This document shows positions 8,110 to 17,232 of a stretch of DNA of 64,000 nt, piece after piece; the first letter of the stretch is position 1, and each line of letters starts with the position of its first letter. Source of the DNA: Herbidospora cretacea (GTDB lineage: Bacteria > Actinomycetota > Actinomycetes > Streptosporangiales > Streptosporangiaceae); contig NZ_BBXG01000015.1 of NCBI RefSeq assembly GCF_001570605.1, positions 62,001-126,000 of the forward strand, written 5' to 3'. The notes under the pieces are model-generated. The model searched no databases and was not told the origin of the DNA. It saw only the letters and a list, made by a program, of their open reading frames with translations. The position numbers were made by a program, and so were the translations under genes.

Positions 8110-10014
8110 TCACCGCCTCCTCAACGAGTGATCCGCCGGAGAAGTTCCGGGGGCGTGATGTGCGGTTTCCGCCCGGATGATGTGGATGATTGCGTTGATC
8201 AGCGCCAGGTGGGTGAAGGCCTGCGGGAAGTTCCCGAGCTGCCGTCCGCTGACCGGGTCGATCTCCTCGGCGTACAGGCCGAGGGAGCTGGCGAAGGACA
8301 GCAGCTTCTCGCACAGCCGTCGGGCCCGCTGGAGCTCGCCCGTCTCGGCCAGCGCGCTGACCAGCCAGAACGAGCAGATCGTGAAGGTGCCCTCCTCGCC
8401 GGACAGGCCGTCGTCGGTCTCCTTCGTGCGGTAGCGCAGCACCAGGTCGTCGACCGTGAGGTCGTCGGCGATGGCCAGCACGGTCGCCCGCACGCGCGGG
8501 TCGTCGGCCGGCAGGAAGCGCACCAGCGGGATCAGCAGCAGCGAGGCGTCGAGCGCGTCGGTGCCGTAGTGCTGCCGGAAGATCCCGTTCTCGCTGACGC
8601 CGTTGGTGCAGATGTCGTCCTTGATCTCGTCGGCGACCTTCTGCCACGTCTCGGCCAGCGCGGGCTCGCCGCGCAGTTCGGCCAGCCGGGCGCCCCGGTC
8701 CATGGCCACCCAGCACATGACCTTGGAGGAGGTGAAGTGCTGCGGCTCGCCGCGCACCTCCCAGATGCCCCGGTCGGGCTCGCGCCAGTGCTTCATCGCG
8801 GCCTCGACCTGGCGGACCAGGATCGGCCATATCCGGTCGTCGAGCCGGTCGCGCGACTTGATGTGGATGTAGAAGGAGTCGAGGACCGCGCCCCAGACGT
8901 CGTTCTGGCGGTGGTCGAACGCGCCGTTGCCGACCCTGACCGGTTTGGCGCCCTCGTATCCCTCCAGGTGGCCGAGGATGCGCTCGGTGAGGTCGCGTTC
9001 GCCGTCGACGCCGTACATGATCTGGAGCTCTTCGTCTCGTTCGGCCACGTCGGCGATGAACCAGAAGAAGTCGTCGGCCTCCCAGTCGAAGCCGAGCGTG
9101 TAGAGGCCCCAGAGCGCGAACGTGGAGTCGCGCACCCACGAGTAGCGGTAGTCCCAGTTGCGCTCGCCGCCCGGGGTCTCCGGCAGCGAGGTGGTCGCCG
9201 CCGCGACCAGGGCCCCCGTCGGGGCGAACGTGAGCCCCTTCAGGGTGAGCGCGCTGCGCTCCAGGTAGCCGCGCCAGGGGTGGTCGGGGATGTCGCCGCG
9301 CGCCAGCCAGTGCTGCCAGTGGTGCGCGGTCCAGACGAGCCGCTTGTAGGCGTCCTCGTAGTTGTACGGGGGTTCGTGCTCGGTCCAGGAGAGCGCGACG
9401 AACCGGGTCTCGCCCTCCTTGATGAGCGTCCGCGCCATGGCGCGGCCCGCCTCGAACCCGAGGCGCATGTCGGTGGTGAGGCGCAGCCGGAGATCGCTGC
9501 CGTCTGCCGTCGCCAGTCCTTGGTGGTATCCCCTGCCTGTGTATGACCAGGTCACGGGCTTACGGCCGTAGTCGAGGACCGGTTCGCAGTCCAAAGTGAT
9601 CTGCAGTTCGCCCGACACGCAGCGGACCGTCCTGAGCAGGACGTGGTCGCTGTCGTAGTCGGTGGGCGCTCTCCGGTGGGTGTGGGAGAGCTCGTTCTCG
9701 TGGTGCCAGGGGCCCATGAGGAGGACGTCCCTGACGATGATCCAGCCCTGGGGGGTGCCCCAGGAGGTCTCCAGCACCATCGTGCCCGGGAGATATCGGC
9801 GGGCGGCCGGGACGTAGGTGTCGGCCGGGCCGAGCCGGAACCGCCCCGCGCCACGGTCGAGCACCGCGCCGAAAACCGACGGGGAGTCGAGCCGTGGCAG
9901 GCAGAGCCATTCGATGTTTCCGCTGCTCGCGACCAGTGCGGTCACTTCGCAGTCGGAGAGGAAGCCGTAGTCCGCGATAGGGGGAAAGGGGGAAGATCCG
10001 TGAAGCGTGTCCAT
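8110..10014 (-). CDS. Glycoside hydrolase family 15 protein (trehalase/glucoamylase-like)
   Basis: Cytosolic (alpha/alpha)6-barrel hydrolase of about 634 residues. The N-terminal stretch 'FPPIADYGFLSDCEVTALV' with 'NIEWLCLPRLDSPSVFGA' matches the actinobacterial GH15 group that includes the mycobacterial trehalase. The barrel has 'NWDYRYSWVRDSTFAL' and the catalytic Glu region 'YAEEIDPVSGRQLGNFPQ'. No signal peptide is visible, which fits trehalose recycling better than starch degradation. I chose the Met at 10014; the frame extends 13 residues further upstream. Substrate is inferred from the family. Confidence 0.87.
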   Translation of the reverse strand: MDTLHGSSPFPPIADYGFLSDCEVTALVASSGNIEWLCLPRLDSPSVFGAVLDRGAGRFRLGPADTYVPAARRYLPGTMVLETSWGTPQGWIIVRDVLLMGPWHHENELSHTHRRAPTDYDSDHVLLRTVRCVSGELQITLDCEPVLDYGRKPVTWSYTGRGYHQGLATADGSDLRLRLTTDMRLGFEAGRAMARTLIKEGETRFVALSWTEHEPPYNYEDAYKRLVWTAHHWQHWLARGDIPDHPWRGYLERSALTLKGLTFAPTGALVAAATTSLPETPGGERNWDYRYSWVRDSTFALWGLYTLGFDWEADDFFWFIADVAERDEELQIMYGVDGERDLTERILGHLEGYEGAKPVRVGNGAFDHRQNDVWGAVLDSFYIHIKSRDRLDDRIWPILVRQVEAAMKHWREPDRGIWEVRGEPQHFTSSKVMCWVAMDRGARLAELRGEPALAETWQKVADEIKDDICTNGVSENGIFRQHYGTDALDASLLLIPLVRFLPADDPRVRATVLAIADDLTVDDLVLRYRTKETDDGLSGEEGTFTICSFWLVSALAETGELQRARRLCEKLLSFASSLGLYAEEIDPVSGRQLGNFPQAFTHLALINAIIHIIRAETAHHAPGTSPADHSLRRR

Positions 10015-10233
10015 GTTCCACCCGTCCGATCGCCGTACCGTGTTCCGAGCCACGATACGCCGCGATCAACGCACGCAAGATCATTTTGACCATGTCTCGG
10101 GTCGAGTCGTGATGGAGTACGGGCCAGGTCCGGGGCCGGTTCGCCGTCCCGGCCGAAAGGACGAGGCGCCGGCGGTCTCAACTGGCCGTTCGGATCAGGC
10201 CGGGGACCGCCGCCGTGACCACACTTTGGCGAC

Positions 10234-11232
10234 ATGTCACGACAAGCCCCCCAGCAATCCCCCCGGCCACGCATCGTGGCGCTCGACGTGATCCGCGGGT
10301 TCGCGCTCTGCGGGATCCTGGTCGCCAACGTGCGGCCGATCGCGACCACGGTCGGCCTGCTGCCCCCCGACGGCGCGCCGCCGACCACCGCCGACCTCTG
10401 GCTCGGGCTCCTGGTCGACCACCGGTTCTTCCCGATCTTCTCGCTGCTGTTCGGGATGGGCTTCTCGCTCCTCTACGAGTCGGCCGAGGCTCGGGGCGTG
10501 TCGCCGCGCCTGGTGCTGCTGCGGCGGCTGCTGGCGCTGTTCCTGCTCGGGCTGGCACATCGGCTGCTCTGGGACGGCGACATCCTCACGATCTACGCAG
10601 CGGCCGGGCTGGTCGTGCTGCTGCCGTCGTCGTGGCTGCCCCGGCGGGTGGTCGCGGCGCTCGCGGCGGTCGCCCTCGGCGCGGCCCTCTTCCTCGGCGG
10701 CGGGATCCTGGTGGTGCCGGGGCTGTTCCTGCTGGGGTCGGCGCTGGTGCGGTTCGGGGTGGCCGACCGGCTGGAGTCGTCCACAAGGATTCCGCTGCTG
10801 GTCGGGGCGGTGGCGCTGGTCCCGGCCGTCGTGCTCGGTCACCTCCAGGCCTCGGATGTGAACCTGTTCACCGCCGCCGGGCTGGCGACCGCGACGGTCT
10901 ACTTCTGCCTGTTCCTGGTGCTGCTGCGCAGCCCCCTCCGGGGGTTCCTGTACGGCCTCCTCGCGCCCCTGGGCCGGATGGCGCTGACCAACTACCTGAC
11001 GGCGACGCTGCTCGTGCTGGCGGCGTCGAGGCTGGTCGGCGGGACCGCCGAGGACTGGTCGACGGGGACGGTGCTGGGGATCGCGGGGGTCATCCTGATC
11101 GTGCAGTGGGTGTGGTCGGCGCTGTGGCTGCGGCACTTCCGGCAGGGCCCGGTCGAACACGCGTGGCGGCTGGTCACCTGGCCGCGAAAGGCACGCACGG
11201 GTATTGCACCCGGCCACCCCCGCGTGCCTTGA
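10234..11232 (+). CDS. DUF418-family integral membrane protein
   Basis: Polytopic membrane protein of 332 residues with about eight hydrophobic segments. The opening 'RIVALDVIRGFALCGILVANV' is the DUF418/YeiB-type signature (related to acyltransferase-3 and HGSNAT-like folds). A second typical segment is 'RFFPIFSLLFGMGFSLL', and a C-terminal 'GRMALTNYLTATL' follows. Function unknown. The ATPase gene starts 7 bp downstream, so the two may be cotranscribed. Confidence 0.82.
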   Translation: MSRQAPQQSPRPRIVALDVIRGFALCGILVANVRPIATTVGLLPPDGAPPTTADLWLGLLVDHRFFPIFSLLFGMGFSLLYESAEARGVSPRLVLLRRLLALFLLGLAHRLLWDGDILTIYAAAGLVVLLPSSWLPRRVVAALAAVALGAALFLGGGILVVPGLFLLGSALVRFGVADRLESSTRIPLLVGAVALVPAVVLGHLQASDVNLFTAAGLATATVYFCLFLVLLRSPLRGFLYGLLAPLGRMALTNYLTATLLVLAASRLVGGTAEDWSTGTVLGIAGVILIVQWVWSALWLRHFRQGPVEHAWRLVTWPRKARTGIAPGHPRVP

Positions 11233-11239
11233 TCGACCC

Positions 11240-12553
11240 ATGGTCCAGCGATTACGCCCCTGGCTGCCGGAGCTCCTCTTCGCCGCGGTCATCCTCCTTC
11301 TCGGCGTCGCCCTGTGGTTCACCGAGGACCTGGGCGGCGCGGCCGAGTTCGTCGTCCGGGGGCTGCTCATCGGGGCGTTCGTGTCCTGGTTCCGGCGGTT
11401 CCGGTCGCACCGGGCGATGGTGGGACCGGAGACCGGGCTCACCCCGGGGCCTCGGCTGACCTCGTTGTGGGTGAAGCCGGGACGCGGGTCGCCGCTCGAC
11501 GCGGCCGCCTGCCCGGTCCCCTTCAGCGGGCGCGACCGGGAGATGGCCATGCTGGACGCCTGGCTCGACGACCGCGACGCCCCACCCGTCATGGTGGTCG
11601 CCGGGGCTCCCGGGGTGGGGAAGTCGCGGCTCATGGTGGAGTTCGCACGCCGCCGGTCGCCGGGCCGGCGGGCCGGGCGGCTGCGTCCCGGCTCGGGAAA
11701 GGGGCTGGTCGCGCTGCTGACGGCAGACCGGCGACCGGCGCTCGTCGTGGTGCAGGAGGGCGACCTCCGCGACGACATGGACGCCCTGCTCACCGAGCTG
11801 CCCGACGGCAACCGGCAGGTCCGGCTGCTGGTCGAGGTCCGCCATCCGGGCGGGCTGGCGCCCCATAGCGGGGCGGTGCTGTGGCTGGAGGACCCCGACG
11901 ACCTCGACCGGATCTTCCACGACGCGCTGAAGGCCTTCTGGCGGGAGCCCGGTGAGGTCGGGCGGCCGGAGGGCCGGGTGTTCGAGGTGGTCGCGGCGGC
12001 GCTGGAAGTCGATCCGCTGGCCGACTGGCGCGCGGAGGCGCCGGCGGTGGTCGCGAGCATGCTGCTGGGGCCACGGCCCGCGCCGCTGCGGCGCGTCCCG
12101 GAGCTGGCCGCTCTGGGCGCGGAGGAGCTGAAGTGGCTGGCCGAGTGGACCTCCGGGCACCCCGTCCGGCCGGTGGCGCTGGCCGGACGGCTGCTGGGCG
12201 AGGTCGCCGCGGCCCGTCCGGGGCTGATCGACCGGCTCACCGAGCACCTGTCGATCCCGCAGGCGCGGCGGGCGCTGTGGTGGCTGGCGCTGATCGCGGA
12301 CGAGTCGCCCGAGGCGGCCGAGGCCTGTCTGCGGCTGGCCGTCCACCACGAGACGCTTCTGTTCCGGGCGGTCTGCTGCCTGGCGGGAGACGGTCTGGCG
12401 GAGCGGGTGGCCGAGCTGGTCGCGGCCCGGCGGTGGACGGCGGCCGAACTCGCCGCCATGGACTCGCCCGGCCTGCCCGGGGCGGTCAGGGCCGTGCTGG
12501 CGGCGAAATCAAAGGGACTAACAGGCCCGGCGGTCGGCTTGGGACATATTTGA
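11240..12553 (+). CDS. Membrane-anchored P-loop ATPase, STAND/AAA-like
   Basis: 437-residue protein with two hydrophobic segments near the N-terminus (about residues 10-50). A P-loop domain then opens at about 98: FSGRDREMAMLDAWL, then Walker A GAPGVGKSR at about 123-131. The remaining C-terminal half is helical and Ala/Arg-rich without a recognised domain. This resembles 'ATP-binding protein' genes with an AAA_16-like core that are common in actinomycetes. I cannot assign a function. The fifth codon is TTA (11252-11254), a position typical of bldA-type translational control. It is probably cotranscribed with the DUF418 gene. Confidence 0.65.
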   Translation: MVQRLRPWLPELLFAAVILLLGVALWFTEDLGGAAEFVVRGLLIGAFVSWFRRFRSHRAMVGPETGLTPGPRLTSLWVKPGRGSPLDAAACPVPFSGRDREMAMLDAWLDDRDAPPVMVVAGAPGVGKSRLMVEFARRRSPGRRAGRLRPGSGKGLVALLTADRRPALVVVQEGDLRDDMDALLTELPDGNRQVRLLVEVRHPGGLAPHSGAVLWLEDPDDLDRIFHDALKAFWREPGEVGRPEGRVFEVVAAALEVDPLADWRAEAPAVVASMLLGPRPAPLRRVPELAALGAEELKWLAEWTSGHPVRPVALAGRLLGEVAAARPGLIDRLTEHLSIPQARRALWWLALIADESPEAAEACLRLAVHHETLLFRAVCCLAGDGLAERVAELVAARRWTAAELAAMDSPGLPGAVRAVLAAKSKGLTGPAVGLGHI

Positions 12554-13214
12554 CCGGCGACTCAGGACATTCCAGGCCAGACCCCAAGAACACCACCGTC
12601 ACAGGTGGTCACACCTGGCGCAGCCCTTCCCGGTGAACCCACAGGTTTCTTCCAGGATTCCGTGAATGGACGTCGCCCATGTGGCCTGACCTGGGAAATC
12701 CTTGATCGATAAGCTACGGGTGCGCACATTCACCCGGTCGCGACTTCCGGTGGCGACGCCATCTGGCATAACCACCCGAATAAGCACCGGTTCATCCATC
12801 CGAACCATTCGGCCGCCATTGACGTGAGGCGGTCGCGGCACTTCAGGAAAAACCACTTCCGGGAAAATCGCGCAATACCCGATCGATGGCCGCAGATCCA
12901 TGATCATCGATTTATCGGTCGTCCTTTTATGGCGTTTCTCGGCATCCGCTTCCGCGCGGCCCGGCCTCCAGGTGGAAACGGATTCTCACCCCGGAGTAAG
13001 GCCTCCTGGCGACCAGGTCCGAGGTGACCGCCTCGGCACTCACCGTCCCCCCTGACAGAACTTCGTTCGGAGGCGGCCCCGGGAGCCCGGTCCGGCGTGC
13101 GCGGCGGGGATCCGGCCTTGACGGGGCCACTGACGGGACGAGCCGCAGGTAGATCATCCGAGGGCGGCGTGGCCGGGTCTCGCGCACTCTCTGCTTTCAT
13201 CCTGGAATCACAAC
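12554..13214. other. Gene-poor stretch, 660 bp
   Basis: No convincing gene. Base composition is more AT-rich at about 12,700-12,960 than in the flanking genes. An open frame at 12599-12907 on the minus strand (102 codons) has a third-position GC near 60 percent, far below real genes here, so I do not call it. There is no RNA gene or repeat that I can support. The stretch could carry regulatory sequence or an old insertion remnant. Confidence 0.5.
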
Positions 13215-13247
13215 AGCCCGTGACCGCATTTTCGCTGGTCACGGGCT
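13215..13247 (-). terminator. Hairpin downstream of the UAA tRNA
   Basis: Perfect 11-bp stem AGCCCGTGACC / GGTCACGGGCT with an 11-nt loop. It starts about 20 nt past the 3' end of the leftward tRNA, so it is a likely transcription terminator for the tRNA. Confidence 0.65.
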
Positions 13248-13266
13248 GAATAACGCCGCAGAACGG

Positions 13267-13339
13267 TGCCCCCGGCGGGACTCGAACCCGCACTAAAGCC
13301 CTTTTAAGGGGCTTGCCTCTGCCATTGGGCTACGGGGGC
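13267..13339 (-). tRNA. tRNA with anticodon UAA and a short (class I) variable loop
   Basis: 73-nt cloverleaf. The acceptor stem is GCCCCCG/CGGGGGC with A73. The D-arm is GCCC...GGC. The anticodon stem is AGCCC/GGGCT with loop CTTAAAA, so bases 34-36 are UAA, which reads the Leu codon UUA. The variable loop is TTAGT (5 nt). The T-arm is GCGGG-TTCGAGT-CCCGC. No CCA is encoded. Bacterial tRNA-Leu normally has a long variable arm (bldA of Streptomyces is class II), so the amino acid identity is uncertain. The stems are perfect, which argues against a decayed gene. Confidence 0.85.
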
Positions 13340-13503
13340 GCCGCGATCATACGTCACGGAGCGCACAACTGTAACTGGTGAGACCTTACGCCGCATCCCC
13401 CGTACGATCCATCAAACTGGGCGCCAATACAGTAGCAGGGAGAATGGCTAGCGAAACGGGATGAAACAACCACGTCCGCGCCCTTCTCCCCTGCCAATGC
13501 GAC

Positions 13504-13537
13504 AACGGCCCGCGCCTGATGGTAGGCGCGGGCCGTT
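13504..13537 (-). terminator. Terminator hairpin of ndh
   Basis: Perfect 13-bp stem AACGGCCCGCGCC / GGCGCGGGCCGTT with an 8-nt loop, 20 bp past the ndh stop. GC-rich without a U-tract, as is usual for actinobacteria. Confidence 0.75.
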
Positions 13538-13557
13538 AACAAAGGGAGATGCCGGGG

Positions 13558-14874
13558 TTACCCAGCGGCAGCGGCTTTGAACTGGTCGCGGGGGTGCTCG
13601 ATCTCACCCAGCGAGACGGTCTCCCGGCGGAAGAACAGCGACAGGGTCCAGTCGGCCATGACGCGGACCTTCCGGTTGGTGGTCGGCACCCGCGACAGGT
13701 GGTAGGTCCGGTGCATGAACCACGCGGGCCAGCCGCGCAGCTTGACGCCGTAGACGTTCGCGACGCCCTTGTGCAGGCCGAGGCCGGCGACCGAGCCGAC
13801 GTACTTGTGCCGGTAGTCCTTGAGAGGGCGTTCCCGCAGGTAGGCGGTGATGTTGTCGCCGAGGACCTTCGCCTGGCGGACGGCGTGCTGGGCGTTGGGC
13901 GCGCAGTATTCACCGGGGTGGGTGAGGTCGGGCACGCCGGCCACGTCACCGGCCGCGAAGGCGTCGTCGACGCCGTCGACGGTCAGCTTGGTGGTCGTCT
14001 TGATGCGTCCGCGCTCGTCGAGCGGGAAGTCGCCGCTGTTCACGATCGGCGCGGCCTTGACGCCCGCCGTCCACACCACGGTCGCCGCCTCGAAGGAGTC
14101 GCCGTCGCTCGTCTTGACGTGTCCGCCGACGACCGAGTCGAGCCGGGTCTTCATCTTCAGCTCGATGCCGCGCTCGCGCAGCTGGTCGGCGGTCCACAGG
14201 CCCATCTCGGGCCCGACCTCGGGAAGGATGCGGTCGGTCGCCTCGATCAGCACCCACCGCATGTCGCTCTTCTTGATCGACGGGTAGTACCTGATGGCGT
14301 CCTCGGTCATGTCCTCCAGCTCGGCCAGCGCCTCGATGCCGGCGAACCCGCCGCCGACCACGACGAACGTGAGCGCCCTGCGCCGCACCTCCTCGTCGTC
14401 GGCCGACTCGGCCCGGTCGAGCAGGGCCAGCACCCGGTTGCGCAGCGCGATGGCCTCACCGACCGACTTGAACCCGATCGCCGCGTCGGCGAGCCCGGGG
14501 ATGGGCAGGGTGCGGGAGACCGACCCGGCGGCCATCACCACGATGTCGTAGCCGATCTCCCGGGGTTCGCCCACGATCGGCTCGAAGGTCAGCGTGCGCT
14601 GCTCGTGGTGGACCTTCGCGACCTTGCCGTTGAGGATCCTGACCTTGGACAGCACCCGGCGCAGCGGCGCGACGACGTGGCGGGGCGAGATGCTCCCGGC
14701 GGCTGCCTCCGGCAGGAACGGCTGGTAGGTCATGTAGGACTGGGGGTCGATGAGGGTGATCTGGACCGATCCGTTCCGCAGTTCGCGGCGGAGCGTGCGC
14801 TGGAGCCGCAGGCCGGTGTACATGCCCACGTATCCACCGCCAACGATGACGATGTGCTTCGAGGTGCGGTTCAC
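13558..14874 (-). CDS. ndh: Type II NADH dehydrogenase (NDH-2)
   Basis: Single-subunit, non-proton-pumping NADH:quinone oxidoreductase at the inner face of the membrane. An N-terminal FAD Rossmann motif, IVIVGGGYVGMYTG, is followed by a second dinucleotide motif TFVVVGGGFAGIE. The third FAD contact is the C-terminal 'DAFAAGDVAG'. The NDH-2 signature AQHAVRQAK is present. The C-terminus is amphipathic, as expected for membrane attachment. The start is set at the GTG at 14874 (or 14877) because the frame above it runs into the Rex operator at 14904-14921. Two Rex-type sites upstream point to NADH/NAD+ control. Confidence 0.92.
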   Translation of the reverse strand: MNRTSKHIVIVGGGYVGMYTGLRLQRTLRRELRNGSVQITLIDPQSYMTYQPFLPEAAAGSISPRHVVAPLRRVLSKVRILNGKVAKVHHEQRTLTFEPIVGEPREIGYDIVVMAAGSVSRTLPIPGLADAAIGFKSVGEAIALRNRVLALLDRAESADDEEVRRRALTFVVVGGGFAGIEALAELEDMTEDAIRYYPSIKKSDMRWVLIEATDRILPEVGPEMGLWTADQLRERGIELKMKTRLDSVVGGHVKTSDGDSFEAATVVWTAGVKAAPIVNSGDFPLDERGRIKTTTKLTVDGVDDAFAAGDVAGVPDLTHPGEYCAPNAQHAVRQAKVLGDNITAYLRERPLKDYRHKYVGSVAGLGLHKGVANVYGVKLRGWPAWFMHRTYHLSRVPTTNRKVRVMADWTLSLFFRRETVSLGEIEHPRDQFKAAAAG

Positions 14875-14903
14875 CACGGATGCCCTTCGTGTGTGCCGAT
14901 CGC

Positions 14904-14921
14904 TTGTGAAAGCATTCACAA
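14904..14921. promoter_or_regulatory. Rex operator (proximal) of ndh
   Basis: TTGTGAA-AGCA-TTCACAA, an exact match to the bacterial Rex consensus TTGTGAA-N4-TTCACAA. It sits inside a longer perfect 9-bp inverted repeat (14902-14923), 30 bp upstream of the chosen ndh start. Rex senses NADH/NAD+ and represses ndh, nuo and cyd genes in Streptomyces. Confidence 0.88.
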
Positions 14922-15229
14922 GCTACCTGAACAACACCCGGCGAGGCCAATCCCTTCCCAAGGGAACTTGACCGAAGTTTCCAGATCGGCAAGTTTCTGT
15001 ACGACTTCCCGAGGAAAAACTGACCGATCTTGCGAACGTGACCGACTTCACACATGTGAAGCAATTCACAAGCCCTCCCACCTGCGACAACGCACTTGTG
15101 TCGGAACGGGGCGGCTCCCCCCGCCGTCGCGGCGCGTCGCCCGCGCGGCCGGGAGGCGCCGGGTACGGCGGCGGGCTTGGGCGGCGGTCGGGGCCGGGGT
15201 GGGCGGGAGCCGTAACGGAAGAAAGGCTC
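14922..15229. other. Intergenic control region between ndh and udgB
   Basis: About 310 bp without a gene. It holds the upstream Rex-like site (15054-15071) and an overlapping perfect inverted repeat CTTCACA-CA-TGTGAAG at 15046-15061. A GC-rich 3' flank of the leftward udgB gene's stop follows. The ndh promoter must lie here, but I could not pick a clear -35/-10 pair. Confidence 0.6.
15054..15071. promoter_or_regulatory. Second Rex-like operator, distal to ndh
   Basis: ATGTGAA-GCAA-TTCACAA, one mismatch from the Rex consensus. It lies 150 bp upstream of the proximal site and overlaps a second inverted repeat (15046-15061). Paired sites could allow cooperative or looped repression. Confidence 0.65.
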
Positions 15230-16000
15230 TTAGAGGGCTGCGGCCCTGGTGAAGACCGCGTCGAGCATCGGTTCGGTGACGCGCCCGGTGAAGGTGTTCT
15301 GCTGGCTGGGGTGGTAACAGCCGATCAGGGTGGTGCCGCCCAGGGGGACCTCCACGCCGTGGCCGAACGGCGGGCGCGGCGCCGGGGGGGGGTATCCGGC
15401 GGCTTTCAGGGCCGGCCAGATCGCCTGCCAGGCGAAGCCGCCCAGCGCGACCACGGCGCGGGGGCGGACGAACTGGAGCTCCATGAGCAGCCACGGGAAG
15501 CAGGTGTCCCGCTCCTCGGGGGTCGGCTTGTTGGCGGGTGGGGCGCAGCGGACGGCGGCGACCATGCGGGCGCCGATCAGGCGCTGGCCGTCACCCGCGA
15601 AGACGCTCGTCGGCCGCGCGGCCAGGCCGGTGCGGTGGAGGGAGGCGAAGAGCCAGTCGCCGCTGCGGTCGCCGGTGAAGATGCGGCCGGTCCGGTTCCC
15701 GCCGTGGGCGGCCGGCGCGAGGCCCACGATCAGGACCCTCGGGTCGTCGTCGCCCCACCCGGCGATCGGGCGGCCCCAGTAGGTCTCGGTCCGGTACGCC
15801 TTCCGCTTCACCTCGGCCACCTCCTCGCGCCACTCCACCAGCCGTGGACAGGCCCGGCACACCGACTGGCGGGCGGTCAGCTCGCCGATCGACGGGCTGG
15901 CCGCCGCCAGCGCGGCCACCTCGGCCGGGGTGGTCGCGACGGGGGTCGAGGGCGTGGCCGGGTCGTCCGGCCAGCCGGTGCCGGGAGGAACGAAACTCAT
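15230..16000 (-). CDS. Type-5 uracil-DNA glycosylase (UdgB)
   Basis: Iron-sulfur uracil-DNA glycosylase that removes uracil and some deaminated purines from DNA, important in a GC-rich genome. Motif A is [14 protein letters not shown] and the C-terminal motif is [13 protein letters not shown]. Both are family-5 forms: motif A lacks the usual polar catalytic residue of other UDGs. Cys residues near the N-terminus (CRACPRL) and mid-protein (RCAPP, DTCFPW) fit the 4Fe-4S ligands. The 256-residue length is normal. It is divergent from the P450 gene with 43 bp between starts. Confidence 0.9.
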   Translation of the reverse strand: MSFVPPGTGWPDDPATPSTPVATTPAEVAALAAASPSIGELTARQSVCRACPRLVEWREEVAEVKRKAYRTETYWGRPIAGWGDDDPRVLIVGLAPAAHGGNRTGRIFTGDRSGDWLFASLHRTGLAARPTSVFAGDGQRLIGARMVAAVRCAPPANKPTPEERDTCFPWLLMELQFVRPRAVVALGGFAWQAIWPALKAAGYPPPAPRPPFGHGVEVPLGGTTLIGCYHPSQQNTFTGRVTEPMLDAVFTRAAAL

Positions 16001-16043
16001 GGCCCCAAGCGTGCCAGGGGAGGGCGCGGGGAAGGAGAACGCC

Positions 16044-17228
16044 GTGTCCCTCCCTCCCCTTTTCGGGCCCGCCTTCGACGCCGACCCCTATCCGGCCTAC
16101 GACTGGCTGCGCCGCAACGCCCCGGTGACCAAGGTCCCGCTACCCGGCTGCGAGGCCTGGCTGATCACCCGTTACGCCGACGCGGTGACCGCGCTGACCC
16201 ACCCCGCGCTGGCGAAGGACCCGGCGCTGGGCTCCCCCGAATGGTTCCGCGCGCAGCTCGGTCTCCCCCTCGACCACCGCTCGACGCTGGCCCGCCACAT
16301 GCTGAACGCCGACTCCCCCGACCACCCGCGGCTGCGCCGCCTGGTCAGCGCCGCGTTCACGCCCCGCCGCGTGGCCGGGCTCCGGGCCAGGGCCGAGGAG
16401 CTGACCGAGGGCCTGCTCGCCGTGATGGCCGCCAAGGACGAGGCCGACCTGATCGCCGACCTGGCCTATCCGCTGCCGATCGCGATCATCTGCGACCTGC
16501 TGGGCGTGCCCGAGTCCGAGCGGGCCACCTTCCACCACCTGGCCTCGATCATCGACTCGGCGGCGGCGGCGGAGATCGGCCGGCTCGCCGAGGCGACCGA
16601 CGGGCTGGAGCGCTTCCTGGGCGACCTGGTGGCCCACAAGCGCACCCACCCGGGCGACGACCTGCTGACCGAGCTGGTGCGCCGCCCCGACATCAGCCCC
16701 GACGAGCTGACCTCGACCGCCTTCCTGCTGCTGATCGCCGGCCACGAGACGACGGTCGCGCTGATCGGCAACGGCCTGCTCGCGCTGTTACGCCACCCCG
16801 GCCAGTTCGCCGCCCTGCAGCAAGACCCGGCGACGCTCCCCGACGTCATCGACGAGATGCTCCGCTACGACGGCCCGGTGCGGAACGCGACGTGGCGCTT
16901 CCCGACCGAGCCCGTCGTGATCGGCGGCCAGGAGATGCTGCCCGGCGAGCCGATCCTGGTGTCCCTCCTGGCGGCCAACCGCGATCCGGAGGCGTTCGAC
17001 GACCCCGACGCGTTCCGCCCCGGCCGGATCGACGAACCGCATCTGGCGTTCGGGCGCGGGCCGCACTACTGCGTGGGGGCGGCGCTGGCCAAGATCGAGG
17101 GCGAGGTCGCGATCGGCGGCGTGATCCGCCGCTTCCCCGACCTGACCCTGGCCACCGACGACCTGGTCTGGTGGCCGGGCAACATCATGCGCGGCCTGTT
17201 CTCCCTGCCGGTGCGCCTGCGGAGGTGA
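16044..17228 (+). CDS. Cytochrome P450
   Basis: Soluble bacterial class I P450 of 394 residues. The I-helix oxygen motif is AGHETT (232-237), the K-helix ExxR is EMLR (271-274), and the heme loop is [10 protein letters not shown] with ligand Cys343. The GTG at 16044 is chosen: AAGGAG sits 6 nt upstream and the resulting length is standard. The longer frame back to 15930 would run into the divergent glycosylase gene. No ferredoxin or biosynthetic genes adjoin it, so the substrate is unknown. Residue 249 is encoded by the rare TTA codon (16788-16790). Confidence 0.92.
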   Translation: MSLPPLFGPAFDADPYPAYDWLRRNAPVTKVPLPGCEAWLITRYADAVTALTHPALAKDPALGSPEWFRAQLGLPLDHRSTLARHMLNADSPDHPRLRRLVSAAFTPRRVAGLRARAEELTEGLLAVMAAKDEADLIADLAYPLPIAIICDLLGVPESERATFHHLASIIDSAAAAEIGRLAEATDGLERFLGDLVAHKRTHPGDDLLTELVRRPDISPDELTSTAFLLLIAGHETTVALIGNGLLALLRHPGQFAALQQDPATLPDVIDEMLRYDGPVRNATWRFPTEPVVIGGQEMLPGEPILVSLLAANRDPEAFDDPDAFRPGRIDEPHLAFGRGPHYCVGAALAKIEGEVAIGGVIRRFPDLTLATDDLVWWPGNIMRGLFSLPVRLRR

Positions 17229-17232
17229 GGGC

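Noticed and set aside
12599-12907. 102-codon minus-strand frame
   Set aside because: Third-position GC near 60 percent, no known motif and no ribosome site; not supported as a gene.
13267-13339. Reading the tRNA on the plus strand as tRNA-Lys(UUU)
   Set aside because: The plus-strand loop cttttaa looks like a Lys loop, but the T-loop TTCGAGT and D-arm are correct only on the minus strand.
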